From NCBI RefSeq assembly GCF_001548035.1, contig NZ_AP014723.1:372001-436000 (forward strand): a DNA stretch of 64,000 bases, written 5' to 3'. The notes under the pieces are model-generated. The model worked only from the letters and a program-made list of their open reading frames with translations. It was not told the DNA's origin and searched no databases. Source of the stretch: Sulfurospirillum sp. UCH001. Lineage in GTDB: Bacteria; Campylobacterota; Campylobacteria; Campylobacterales; Sulfurospirillaceae. Shown piece by piece: positions 52,382 to 61,585 of the stretch; positions within the stretch are counted from its first letter, which is position 1; every line of letters begins with the position of its first letter. Both the position numbers and the translations under genes were made by a program.

Positions 52382-54460
52382 ATGGCAAGAAATACCCCTA
52401 TTGAAATGGTTAGAAACATCGGTATTGCTGCGCACATTGATGCAGGTAAAACCACTACAACAGAAAGAATCCTTTTTTACACTGGTATCTCTCACAAAAT
52501 TGGTGAGGTACATGATGGTGCTGCAACAATGGACTGGATGGAGCAAGAGAAAGAAAGAGGTATTACCATTACTTCTGCTGCAACAACTTGTACATGGAAA
52601 GATCACCAAATTAACATCATCGACACTCCGGGCCACGTTGACTTCACCATTGAAGTTGAGCGTTCTATGCGTGTTCTTGATGGCGCTGTAGCAGTATTTT
52701 GTGCTGTTGGTGGCGTTCAACCACAATCTGAGACTGTTTGGAGACAAGCAAATCGTTACCAAGTTCCAAGAATGGTTTATGTTAATAAAATGGACCGTAT
52801 TGGTGCAAACTTCTATAACGTTGAATCACAAATTAAAACTCGTCTAAAAGCGAATCCAGTGCCAATTCAAATTCCTATTGGTGCAGAAGATACCTTCAAA
52901 GGTGTTGTTGATCTCGTTGAGATGAGAGCACTTATTTGGGATGACGACGCTGCAATGGGTTCAAACTACCAAGTAGTTGATATTCCAGCTGAGCTTATGG
53001 ATAAAGCAAAAGAATACCGTGAGAAAATGGTAGAAGCAGTTTCTGAAACTAGCGATGCTTTAATGGAAAAATATCTTGGCGGTGAAGAACTTACAAAAGA
53101 AGAGATCAAAGCAGGTATTAAAGCAGGATGTCTAGCAATGACATTCATCCCTATGATTTGTGGAACATCATTTAAAAACAAAGGTGTTCAACCAATGTTG
53201 GATGCTGTTGTTGACTATATGCCAGCTCCAACTGAAGTACACGCAATTAAAGGTGAGTACGAAGACGGACGTGAGTGTGTTGTTGATTCAACAGATGATG
53301 GCGAATTTGCTGCTCTTGCGTTTAAAATTATGACCGATCCATTCGTTGGACAATTAACATTCGTTCGTGTATACCGTGGTATCCTTGAGAGCGGAAGTTA
53401 TGCATACAACACAACAAAAGATAAAAAAGAGAGAATTGGTCGTCTCTTAAAAATGCATGCTAACAAACGTGAAGAGATTAAAGTTCTTCATGCAGGTGAA
53501 ATTGGTGCGGTTGTAGGTCTTAAAGATACACTAACAGGTGATACACTTGCTAGCGAAAAAGATCCTGTAATTCTAGAGAGAATGGTATTCCCAGATCCAG
53601 TTATCTCTGTTGCAGTTGAGCCAAAAACAAAAGCTGACCAAGAGAAAATGGGCATTGCACTTCAAAAACTTGCTCAAGAAGATCCAAGCTTTAGAGTTGA
53701 GACTGATGAAGAGAGTGGTCAAACTATTATTTCTGGTATGGGTGAGCTTCACCTAGAAATTCTTGTTGATCGTATGCTTAGAGAGTTTAAAGTAAGTGCT
53801 GAAGTTGGTCAACCACAAGTTGCTTACCGTGAGACAATCCGTGCCTCTGTTAACCAAGAGTACAAATACGCAAAACAATCTGGTGGTCGTGGTCAATACG
53901 GTCACGTTTATCTTAAACTTGAGCCACAAGAGCCAGGTGCAGGTTATGAATTTGTTAACGATATCAAAGGTGGTGCGGTTCCAAAAGAATACATTCCAGC
54001 TGTTGATAAAGGTATCAAAGAAGCACTTCAAAGTGGTGTTCTTGCAGGTTATAAAGTGGAAGACGTTAAAGTTACACTTTATGATGGAAGCTACCATGAG
54101 GTTGACTCATCTGAGATGGCATTTAAACTTGCTGCTTCTATGGGCTTCAAAGAGGGTGCAAGAAAAGCGAAACCAGTTATTCTTGAGCCAATCATGAAAG
54201 TTGAAGTTGAGACTCCAGAAGACTTTATGGGTGATGTTATCGGCGATCTTAACAGAAGACGTGGACAAATCAACTCTATGGATGACAGAAGTGGTAACAA
54301 AATTGTTAACGCATTCTGCCCATTGGCTGAAATGTTCGGTTACTCTACAGATCTTCGTTCTCAAACACAAGGTCGTGCTTCTTACTCTATGGAATTTGAT
54401 CACTATGATGAAGTTCCAAGAAACGTTGCAGAAGAGATTATTAAAAAACGTAACGGCTAA
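52382..54460 (+). CDS. fusA: Elongation factor G
   Basis: 692 aa. [10 protein letters not shown] (P-loop), DTPGHVDFT and NKMDRIGA are the GTPase motifs, and the long C-terminal domains ([17 protein letters not shown]) follow. It moves mRNA and tRNA on the ribosome. AAGGA upstream. It ends the str operon; a second tuf does not follow it here. Confidence 0.99.
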   Translation: MARNTPIEMVRNIGIAAHIDAGKTTTTERILFYTGISHKIGEVHDGAATMDWMEQEKERGITITSAATTCTWKDHQINIIDTPGHVDFTIEVERSMRVLDGAVAVFCAVGGVQPQSETVWRQANRYQVPRMVYVNKMDRIGANFYNVESQIKTRLKANPVPIQIPIGAEDTFKGVVDLVEMRALIWDDDAAMGSNYQVVDIPAELMDKAKEYREKMVEAVSETSDALMEKYLGGEELTKEEIKAGIKAGCLAMTFIPMICGTSFKNKGVQPMLDAVVDYMPAPTEVHAIKGEYEDGRECVVDSTDDGEFAALAFKIMTDPFVGQLTFVRVYRGILESGSYAYNTTKDKKERIGRLLKMHANKREEIKVLHAGEIGAVVGLKDTLTGDTLASEKDPVILERMVFPDPVISVAVEPKTKADQEKMGIALQKLAQEDPSFRVETDEESGQTIISGMGELHLEILVDRMLREFKVSAEVGQPQVAYRETIRASVNQEYKYAKQSGGRGQYGHVYLKLEPQEPGAGYEFVNDIKGGAVPKEYIPAVDKGIKEALQSGVLAGYKVEDVKVTLYDGSYHEVDSSEMAFKLAASMGFKEGARKAKPVILEPIMKVEVETPEDFMGDVIGDLNRRRGQINSMDDRSGNKIVNAFCPLAEMFGYSTDLRSQTQGRASYSMEFDHYDEVPRNVAEEIIKKRNG

Positions 54461-54475
54461 TACGCCATTTTAGTG

Positions 54476-54513
54476 AAGCCGAATGTGTTTTTTGCACATT
54501 CGGCTTTTTTTTT
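54476..54513 (+). terminator. Intrinsic terminator after fusA
   Basis: AAGCCGAATGTG (54476-54487) pairs with CACATTCGGCTT (54495-54506), then a T-run to 54513. It is a strong terminator at the end of the str operon. Confidence 0.95.
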
Positions 54514-54531
54514 ACTTCATTTTTTCGATTT

Positions 54532-54608
54532 GTCCCCATAGCTCAGCAGGATAGAGCATCAAATTCCTAATTTGAAGGCCGTGCGTTCGAATCGCGCTGG
54601 GGACACCA
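54532..54608 (+). tRNA. tRNA-Arg (CCT)
   Basis: Acceptor GTCCCCA pairs with TGGGGAC; anticodon loop TTCCTAA (anticodon CCT); discriminator A; CCA encoded. The promoter is not clear because the fusA terminator is just before; the gene may be read through or have a weak promoter in the T-rich gap. Confidence 0.95.
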
Positions 54609-54763
54609 CCTCTGTTATTCATCCTTCCAATGTATGCTAACATCTGGCTTTTTATACTCTCAATGATTCAAAATTTTTAATGGTGCTTTTTTTATATGAT
54701 TAAAAAAGATAGCTAAAGGGAACTATAGAGATTAAGGTGTAGGATACAGCAAAGGAGGAGATG

Positions 54764-56029
54764 ATGTTACCATACCATGCTCAAACAATGCACAGTTATT
54801 TCTCTGTGCGCAACTCGTCTCATTTTATGGATTGGGAGCACCAGCCTAATCAATTTAAGATATATCCTGAAGAACTTCAACGCATTAAACTCGAACCACA
54901 AAACCCTCATCATCAATTTCTTTCTCTTATTGGAGGTATCACTGCACAAAAAAGCTATCCAGGCGTGACTTATGCTTTGCGTACCAATCCTAGCGCTGGG
55001 GCTTTGTACCCTACTGAAGTGTATATACAGATACGAAGCGTTGAGGGGTTCGAAGATGCAATTTACCATCTTTGCCCTTATGAGTCAGCTCTTGTATTGC
55101 TCTATGCTTTGAAACAAGATGAAGGCATAGAGTGTTATTTACATTCACAGAAAATAAATGGTTTTATTTTTCTCTTTTCAGCACTTTACTACCGTTCATC
55201 ATGGAAATACCGTGATCGCGCTTTTAGGTATTGTTTACACGATACAGGGCATATGTTAGGTACCGTTGAAGCATCATGTTTTGTTTACAAAAAAAAGTAT
55301 CGCATTTGCTATGATATAGACAAAAAAGCGTTGAATAAACTCTTTCATTTTGGCACAGAAGAATTTTTTCTCTCATCTGTTATTGTGGGTAGTGAAATAG
55401 ATGAAACATGTGATGCCGCACTCATGCAAGTACCTTATGTAGATGGTACGGGTGTATTTGAAGCAAATAATCTCATTGAAAAGACCTATTTATCAACGTG
55501 TGAACTCTCTTTAGAAAAACAGATAATTATGCCTTCTTTTCGTTTAGATGATACACGCTTTAAACATGCCATTTGGAAGCGTCGTTCCATTCGTGAATTT
55601 AGCCAAAAGTCTCTTTCAAAAGAAGAGTTTGAACAGGTAATGGATTTCATCAATGAGCCTATCCCTTCAGACTGTGATGTAAAGATTGATATTTATGCGA
55701 TTATCAATCGAGTAGAAGGAATGTGGCAAGGAGTATACAAAGAAGGTGTCTATCTACAAAGTAGCAATTTTGCACGCAAAGCAGGATATCTTTGTTTAGA
55801 GCAAGCATTAGGTGCTCAAAGTGGTGTGACATTCTTTTTGGTAGGAAACGATGATAAAAACTATCAAGCGATGGTTCAAAAAGCAGGCATTATAGGTCAT
55901 CGACTTTATCTTATCAGTGAGTACCTTGGTTTTGGTTGCAGTGGCATCGGTGCGTATTATGATGAAGAAGTTGCTGAATTTTTAGCAAGTGATGGCATGG
56001 TACTTTACGCATTAGCCATAGGGCGCTGA
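54764..56029 (+). CDS. SagB-type dehydrogenase family (nitroreductase fold) protein
   Basis: 421 aa from ATG 54764 with AAGGAGG 6 nt before it. Two nitroreductase-type halves: the first with RTNPSAGALYPTEVYIQI and CLHDTGHMLG, the second with KRRSIREFSQKSLSKEEFEQVM and CLEQALGAQSG. This is the layout of SagB/ThcOx flavin enzymes, which oxidise azolines in peptide natural products. No precursor peptide or cyclodehydratase is near, so the real substrate may be different. The gene converges with the MATE gene and overlaps it by 25 nt. Confidence 0.85.
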   Translation: MLPYHAQTMHSYFSVRNSSHFMDWEHQPNQFKIYPEELQRIKLEPQNPHHQFLSLIGGITAQKSYPGVTYALRTNPSAGALYPTEVYIQIRSVEGFEDAIYHLCPYESALVLLYALKQDEGIECYLHSQKINGFIFLFSALYYRSSWKYRDRAFRYCLHDTGHMLGTVEASCFVYKKKYRICYDIDKKALNKLFHFGTEEFFLSSVIVGSEIDETCDAALMQVPYVDGTGVFEANNLIEKTYLSTCELSLEKQIIMPSFRLDDTRFKHAIWKRRSIREFSQKSLSKEEFEQVMDFINEPIPSDCDVKIDIYAIINRVEGMWQGVYKEGVYLQSSNFARKAGYLCLEQALGAQSGVTFFLVGNDDKNYQAMVQKAGIIGHRLYLISEYLGFGCSGIGAYYDEEVAEFLASDGMVLYALAIGR

Positions 56030-57381
56030 GGCAGCTTTTTATAGGTATAGTAGAGTAAAAAAAGAGCTGAACTGTATACGATGCATCCAAGCCCAACCCA
56101 CATCCACACAAAAGAGAGTTGAAAATAAGAGACAATCAGTGTATACACAATGCTAGGTGCTAAGATTTGGCGAAAAAAGCCTACGTAGAAAATCATCGTT
56201 GGCTTCTTAATTCCTTGCAATGTTGCTACGCACGCAAAATGTGTTACATAACCACAGAAGAGAAAAAGCATCACATAAATGTAGATTGTACCGTATTGGA
56301 TAACCTCATTGTTGGAATCAAATTGTGCTACTAACCATGCCCCCAAAATCCATAAAATCGCCATACCCACAATGCTGATCGTATAGCCATACGCGAGCGC
56401 ATAAAAAAGTGTTTGACGGACACGTTCATATTTTCCTGCTCCTTTGTTGTTTGAAACCAAACTAAGTACGGCACTGCTAATGCCAAGGGCTGGAAGAAGC
56501 ATTAATTGTTCAACTCTGTATCCAATGCCATATCCTGCTACTGCTTGATAACCATACGTAGTAACAAAATGAAGCGCTATCAGTGAGCCAAAGGACATCA
56601 TCAACATATTGAGCCCTGGAGGTGTCGCTTGTGAAATGAATTCTTTATAGATACGCCAATCAGGATAATACTGTTCTTTACAGTTAAAACGAATCAGTCC
56701 TGTTTGTAAGCTTTTATAGAGCAAATAAGCCGCATTGATGGCTTGCACTAAAACAGTTGCAAAAGCAATACCTGCAATACCCATAGCCGGGATGAATCCC
56801 CATCCATAGATAAAGAGTGGATTGAGTGCAATATTGGCAAAAAAGCCAAAAATAAGTGTGTTACGATAACTCTTGGTATCACCTGTCGCAACGAGAACAC
56901 TATTGAGTGCAAAATTGGCGAAGAAGAGGGCTGCCCCTAGCAAAATCACTTCAATAAAAGAGAGTGCAAGCGCATGGTAGCGTTCTGTCGTTCCAATGAG
57001 ATGTAGTAAATCTGAGGCGCAAAAAAATCCTAGTAGCCCTAAAACCATTCCTACGCCAATAATCAATGCAACACCTTTTTGAGCAATAAGGCTTGCAAGG
57101 AAAAAATGCTGTTTCCCATACGCATGACCTATCAGTGCCGTGAGTGCACTGGTTCCACCATATGCAAGACCTATGACAAAGAAAAAAAGAAAAGATGAAG
57201 CAGAGAGTGCAGCTAATGCTTCTGTTGAGATAAGCCCTGCATAATAGGTATCGACAATATTATAGAGCGTGTTAAAAAGCATACCAAGGCTTGATGGAAT
57301 CGAAAGTTGCCTGAGTAAAGAAGGGATAGGTTGATTGATAAGTGATGTCGAATCCATATAGGCTCTTTTTAATTTTATCAT
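56005..57381 (-). CDS. MATE family efflux transporter
   Basis: 458 aa with about twelve membrane segments in two halves. IPSLLRQLSIPSSLGMLFNTLYNIVDTYYAGLIS is the typical MATE start. Such transporters export cationic drugs or metabolites in exchange for protons or sodium. The substrate is unknown. The first ATG (57381) lacks a ribosome site; the one at 57357 has a weak AGAG before it, so the true length may be 450 aa. Confidence 0.9.
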   Translation of the reverse strand: MIKLKRAYMDSTSLINQPIPSLLRQLSIPSSLGMLFNTLYNIVDTYYAGLISTEALAALSASSFLFFFVIGLAYGGTSALTALIGHAYGKQHFFLASLIAQKGVALIIGVGMVLGLLGFFCASDLLHLIGTTERYHALALSFIEVILLGAALFFANFALNSVLVATGDTKSYRNTLIFGFFANIALNPLFIYGWGFIPAMGIAGIAFATVLVQAINAAYLLYKSLQTGLIRFNCKEQYYPDWRIYKEFISQATPPGLNMLMMSFGSLIALHFVTTYGYQAVAGYGIGYRVEQLMLLPALGISSAVLSLVSNNKGAGKYERVRQTLFYALAYGYTISIVGMAILWILGAWLVAQFDSNNEVIQYGTIYIYVMLFLFCGYVTHFACVATLQGIKKPTMIFYVGFFRQILAPSIVYTLIVSYFQLSFVWMWVGLGCIVYSSALFLLYYTYKKLPQRPMANA

Positions 57382-57517
57382 AACGACTTAATGCTTTAAA
57401 AAAACTCTTTTTTTAGAGACATATTTTAGAACTAAGAATGGTGTCTTTTGTATGCAAAAATAGTTGAAAATAATGTATTTTATAGGGGAAATTTTCTCTC
57501 ATTTTATGAAAAAAACA

Positions 57518-57542
57518 CTCATTAATTACTCATTTTTTTTCG
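57518..57542 (+). promoter_or_regulatory. Direct repeat before the molybdoenzyme gene (candidate response-regulator site)
   Basis: CTCATT at 57518-57523 is repeated at 57529-57534 with 11-bp spacing, and the second copy continues as CTCATTTTTTTTCG. A third CTCATT is at 57498-57503. The same pair with the same spacing is found before the response-regulator gene (60797-60821). One helical turn between direct repeats fits OmpR-type binding. It lies about 100 nt before the ATG, in a 262-nt gap otherwise without a visible feature. Confidence 0.55.
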
Positions 57543-57643
57543 TTAAGCTTCATTTATAAAAATAAAAATTACAGACTAAATGTAACTTTTATTTAAGTTT
57601 TGTCGTTTGCTATGAAAAAAATGTTCAATCTAAGGAGTACATA

Positions 57644-60190
57644 ATGACAAAGAAAATGGATAGAAGATCGTTTCTTAAAGTAGGTGGAGCCGCAGCTGGC
57701 GCAGCTGTTGCAACTATTAATGCAGAAGCAATCCCTTTGGTGGGTGAGTCACTACTCAATGACAATGAAAAAAGCTTTAGTGCATCGCACTTTGGTGCAG
57801 TCGTTACACATACACGTAATTCACGTTTTGAAAGCGTAACACCGTTTGAGGGAGATGAGCATCCTGTAACGCTCATTGAAGGTTTAGCAGCTCGAACGTA
57901 TGCTAAAGATCGCATTATGTACCCATGTGTTCGTGAGAGTTATTTGAAAAATGGCTATAAAAGCGACAAAACAAAACGTGGAAGCGATAAATTTGTTCGT
58001 GTTTCTTGGGAGACAGCATATGATTTGATTGCGAATGAACTTAAGCGTGTGTATAAAAACTATGGTGCAGACTCTGTGTATGGTGGAAGTTATGGATGGT
58101 TCTGTGTAGGAAGCCTCAATAACCCACAAGCACTTCTAGGTAGAATGTTGGGCATTGCAGGTGGTTACACTTCACGTACATGTACGTATTCAACCCATGC
58201 CATTCGTCAAATTACTCCGTATGTTACAGGAACCGATGAATCTACAGCACCTGCTACAGTATATCCTGTCATTATCGAAAACTCTGAGTGTATTGTATTT
58301 TGGGGAGCTGATCCAATTAATACAAACCAAATCGCATGGGGTGTGCCAGATCACCAATCGTACACTTACATGAAAGAGCTCAAAGAAGCAGCTAAAAAAC
58401 GCAATATCAAGTTTTATATTATTGATCCAGTGTATAACAACACCGGTATGTATTTTGGTGCAGAGCATATCCAAATTCGTCCAACCACAGATGTTGCGAT
58501 GATGTTAGGTATGGCAAACTATCTCTTTACTGAAAACCTTTACAGTAAAGAATTTGTTGACAAATACACTACAGGTTTTGAAGAGTTTAGAAAATACCTT
58601 GTTGGTGAGAGCGAAGATATGGTTGCCAAAACACCTGCTTGGGCATCAAAAATTTGTGGTGTTCCAGAAGATGTCATCAAAATGTTAGCGAAAGAATTTG
58701 TTTCTAAACGCACCATGCTTATGGGTGGTTGGGGCACACAAAGAGCACACCATGGCGAGCAACCAAACTGGATGTTGATTACGCTTGCAAGTATGATCGG
58801 TCAAGTAGGCCTTCCTGGTGGAGGTTATGGTATGAACTATCACTACTCAGATGGTGGTGTTCCAATGCCTGCTGCTGCAACAGGTAATGCACTCAGCGAT
58901 AAACCACTCAATGGTTCTGTAGGTGCAGTGGCAGATGCTGAGAATGTAGCGGCTTCTCCGGGACTTTCTGGTATTAGTATCAACTCAAAAATTGACGGAC
59001 CATGGAAACAAAGAAAAATCAATGTCATCCCTGTATCTCGTATCGTTGAATGTTTAGAAAACCCAGGCAAAGAGTATAACTTTGATGGTAAAGCATATAA
59101 ATACCCAGATATTAAAATGGCATATTGGGCAGGTGGCAATCCTTTCCACCATCACCAAGACAGAAACCGTATGGTGAAAGCATGGCAAAAACTCGATACA
59201 TTTGTTGTAAACGAGTGTTTCTGGACAGCAACCGCACGTATGGCAGACATTGTCCTTCCAGCAACCACTGAGCAAGAACGCAATGACATTACAAAATCTC
59301 ACTCCAATAGCTATATTTTTGCAATGAAACAAGTCGTAAAACCAGTGGGTGAAGCAACTGATGATTTTGATATTTTTGTAAACATTCTAAGACGTTTTGG
59401 CGCCAATGAAGTGCTTGCCTTTACTGAAGGTAAAACGAAGATGGAGTGGGTTGAGTCTTTCTACGAAGAGTCATACACCAAAGCTACCAAATCAGGCGTT
59501 AAAATGCTTCCATTTAAAGAGTTTTGGGAGAAAGGTTTTGTCAAATTTGAAACACCTGAGAGTGCGAAAAAATTTGTTAAACATGGTAAATTTAGACAAA
59601 ATCCTGTAGTCAACCGTCTTGGCACACCATCTGGTAAAATCGAAATTTTCTCTAAAAAAATTGCAGGCTATAACTACAAAGAGTGTAAAGGTCATCCAAT
59701 GTGGTTTGAACCAATGGAATGGTTGGGAAGTTCTGTGGCGAAAGAGTTCCCTCTGAACTTAATCTCTCCACATCCAAAATACCGCCTTCACTCACAACTT
59801 AACAACACATGGATTCGTGATCTTGAAGAAGTGGATGGCAGAGAGCCAATTTGGATGCATCCAAAAGATGCTGCAAAACGTGGCATTCAAAATGGTGATA
59901 TTGTAAGAGTCTTCAACAAACGTGGACAAGTTCTTGCGGGTGCTGTTGTCACTGAAGCGGTCATGCAAGGTGTTGTTAGAATGCAAGAGGGTGCATGGTA
60001 TGACCCAGCAGAGCCAGGCAAAGTGGGTACATTGTGTCGTCACGGAGATGTTAACGTGCTTATCCCAGATGTAGGAACATCTGAACTTGCACAAGGCAAC
60101 CAAGCAACGGCGTTGGTTGAGATTGAAAAATTCAAAGGCGAAGTTCCAGAGATTGGAATTTTTAAAGCGCCAAAAATTAAAGGTATCTAA
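57644..60190 (+). CDS. Periplasmic molybdopterin reductase, TMAO/DMSO (TorA-like)
   Basis: 848 aa. Tat signal DRRSFLKVGGAAAGAAVA with cleavage near NAEA. No Fe-S cluster Cys motif at the N-terminus. The Mo-ligand Ser is in TCTYSTHAIRQITPYV, as in the Ser type of the DMSO reductase family. Later blocks GGWGTQRAHHGEQPNWMLITLASMIGQVGLPGGGYG, then NPFHHHQDRNR, are typical of TorA/BisC. C. jejuni has the same pair (Cj0264c with a monoheme cytochrome). It reduces an N-oxide or S-oxide in the periplasm. The substrate is inferred from the family. AAGGAG upstream. Confidence 0.9.
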   Translation: MTKKMDRRSFLKVGGAAAGAAVATINAEAIPLVGESLLNDNEKSFSASHFGAVVTHTRNSRFESVTPFEGDEHPVTLIEGLAARTYAKDRIMYPCVRESYLKNGYKSDKTKRGSDKFVRVSWETAYDLIANELKRVYKNYGADSVYGGSYGWFCVGSLNNPQALLGRMLGIAGGYTSRTCTYSTHAIRQITPYVTGTDESTAPATVYPVIIENSECIVFWGADPINTNQIAWGVPDHQSYTYMKELKEAAKKRNIKFYIIDPVYNNTGMYFGAEHIQIRPTTDVAMMLGMANYLFTENLYSKEFVDKYTTGFEEFRKYLVGESEDMVAKTPAWASKICGVPEDVIKMLAKEFVSKRTMLMGGWGTQRAHHGEQPNWMLITLASMIGQVGLPGGGYGMNYHYSDGGVPMPAAATGNALSDKPLNGSVGAVADAENVAASPGLSGISINSKIDGPWKQRKINVIPVSRIVECLENPGKEYNFDGKAYKYPDIKMAYWAGGNPFHHHQDRNRMVKAWQKLDTFVVNECFWTATARMADIVLPATTEQERNDITKSHSNSYIFAMKQVVKPVGEATDDFDIFVNILRRFGANEVLAFTEGKTKMEWVESFYEESYTKATKSGVKMLPFKEFWEKGFVKFETPESAKKFVKHGKFRQNPVVNRLGTPSGKIEIFSKKIAGYNYKECKGHPMWFEPMEWLGSSVAKEFPLNLISPHPKYRLHSQLNNTWIRDLEEVDGREPIWMHPKDAAKRGIQNGDIVRVFNKRGQVLAGAVVTEAVMQGVVRMQEGAWYDPAEPGKVGTLCRHGDVNVLIPDVGTSELAQGNQATALVEIEKFKGEVPEIGIFKAPKIKGI

Positions 60191-60750
60191 TGCGATTGTT
60201 TCACGTACTAGCACCACTGTGTGCCGCAACAATGATGTTTGCAGCGAGTGGTACATTTCTAAATAAAAATGCACCTCTTTATGCAGAGGCAAGCGAAGGA
60301 TCAGCTCTTGGTGAGCTGATCATCGCTTCAGAAGTCAAAGAGCTTTCACAAAAAGGCTCTTTTAGTGAAGTTGAATTTGTAGGATTTGTCCCTGAAGGTA
60401 GTAGCGTTGTGTATGAAAAAGCAGGTATGCTTATCATAGGCTTTGAAGCAAGTAATCCTGGTGCATTGAAGGTTTTAGGTAAAAAAACTGATGAATACGG
60501 TAGTGTATGGATCAATGTATCTGTGAAGGGCTTTGTAAAAAGTGATGCCCTCAACAGCGATAAAAATAAAGTGTTAGCTGATGGTAAAACACTTTTCCAA
60601 GCCAAATGCAGTACCTGTCATGCTTTGCATCCTGAAACAGAATTTGATGCTAATGTATGGCCAAGCATCCTAGAAGCAATGGGTGCACAAGCAGGACTCT
60701 CAAAGCCTGAAAAACAGAGCATTGAAAAATACTTGCAAAACTACAAGTAA
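60190..60750 (+). CDS. Monoheme cytochrome c partner of the molybdoenzyme
   Basis: 186 aa with a Sec signal peptide ending FAAS (about residues 1-20). A beta-rich SH3-like region (about 20-115) is followed by a small c-type domain with one CSTCH (about residue 140). The ATG overlaps the stop of the reductase gene (taATG), so the pair is translated together. It is likely the electron donor to the reductase, as Cj0265c to Cj0264c. Confidence 0.92.
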   Translation: MRLFHVLAPLCAATMMFAASGTFLNKNAPLYAEASEGSALGELIIASEVKELSQKGSFSEVEFVGFVPEGSSVVYEKAGMLIIGFEASNPGALKVLGKKTDEYGSVWINVSVKGFVKSDALNSDKNKVLADGKTLFQAKCSTCHALHPETEFDANVWPSILEAMGAQAGLSKPEKQSIEKYLQNYK

Positions 60751-60758
60751 CCGCTTTT

Positions 60759-60786
60759 CCCTTCACCTCATTTTTTAGGTGAAGGG
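60759..60786. terminator. Hairpin after the reductase operon
   Basis: CCCTTCACCT (60759-60768) pairs perfectly with AGGTGAAGGG (60777-60786) around an 8-nt loop rich in T. There is no T-run after it, so termination may be partial. Confidence 0.65.
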
Positions 60787-60796
60787 AGCTTCTCAC

Positions 60797-60821
60797 CTCA
60801 TTTTTAACTCATTTTTTGTCG
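60797..60821 (+). promoter_or_regulatory. Direct repeat before the response regulator (candidate autoregulatory site)
   Basis: CTCATT at 60797-60802 and 60808-60813, 11 bp apart, continuing CTCATTTTTTGTCG. It matches the pair before the molybdoenzyme gene in both the hexamer and the distance. A third CTCATT is in the loop of the hairpin upstream (60767-60772). It lies about 76 nt before the response-regulator ATG. Confidence 0.55.
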
Positions 60822-60896
60822 CTATAGTGACTCAATATGCAAAAAGATAAAATTGGCTAAAATCTTCATAGTCGAAGTCATTTTTAAAGGATGATA

Positions 60897-61585
60897 ATGG
60901 AACTTTGGATGGAAAAACTCAAATCATTACGACTCTTGTATGCTGAAGATGAAGATGGCATTCGCAAACCCATGGCAAATACACTCTCGTACTATCTAAA
61001 AGAGGTTATTGAGGCACGTAATGGGGAAGAGGGACTTTCTCTTTATGATGAACAGCGCCCTGATATTATCTTAACAGACCTTAGAATGCCTGTAAAAGAT
61101 GGGCTTTATATGGTTAAAGAAATTCGTAAAACCGATAAAAAAACGCCTATTTTGATGATTACGGCACATACGGATAAAGAGTATTTGTTGAGCGCCATTG
61201 AATTAAAAATTGAAAAATATCTTATCAAACCTGTTGCACTTGATGAGCTTTTAAGTGCACTTAGACTTTGTATCGAAGAGATAGAATCTGATAGAACGCT
61301 TTTTTTTGAGTGCGGTGGATGCAAATTTGATTTTAAAACAAACTTATCATTCATGAAGATGGTAACGAAATTGAACTGACACACAAAGAAGCTGATTTTT
61401 TAGAGTTACTGTTACGCAAAAAACGCCTCATTGTCAGTTATGAAGAGATTGAGATGAGTGTATGGAAAGAAGAATTTATGAGTATTGCAGCACTCAGAAC
61501 GCTCGTAAAAACGCTACGTAGAAAATTAAAAAACAATCACTTTATTAAAAACCATTCACAAACGGGATACAGTTTTGAAGCATAG
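60897..61585 (+). pseudogene. OmpR-type response regulator broken by a frameshift
   Basis: The receiver domain is intact from ATG 60897 (AAAGG upstream): YAEDEDG acid pair, phospho-Asp in IILTDLRMP, MITAH and the Lys in LIKPV. The frame then ends early at 61379. The next frame continues without a gap with HEDGNEIELTHKEADFLELLLRKK and VKTLRRKL...NHSQTGYSFEA, a winged-helix DNA-binding domain, to a stop at 61583-61585. The break is at an AAAA run (61335-61338); one added A gives a continuous protein of about 229 aa. So it is either a recent mutation, a sequencing error or a slip site. It should control the neighbouring reductase and binding-protein genes. Confidence 0.8.

Noticed and set aside
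61380-61585. Separate small DNA-binding gene after the response regulator
   Set aside because: It has no start codon with a ribosome site and continues the response regulator family pattern directly after a one-base frame change.
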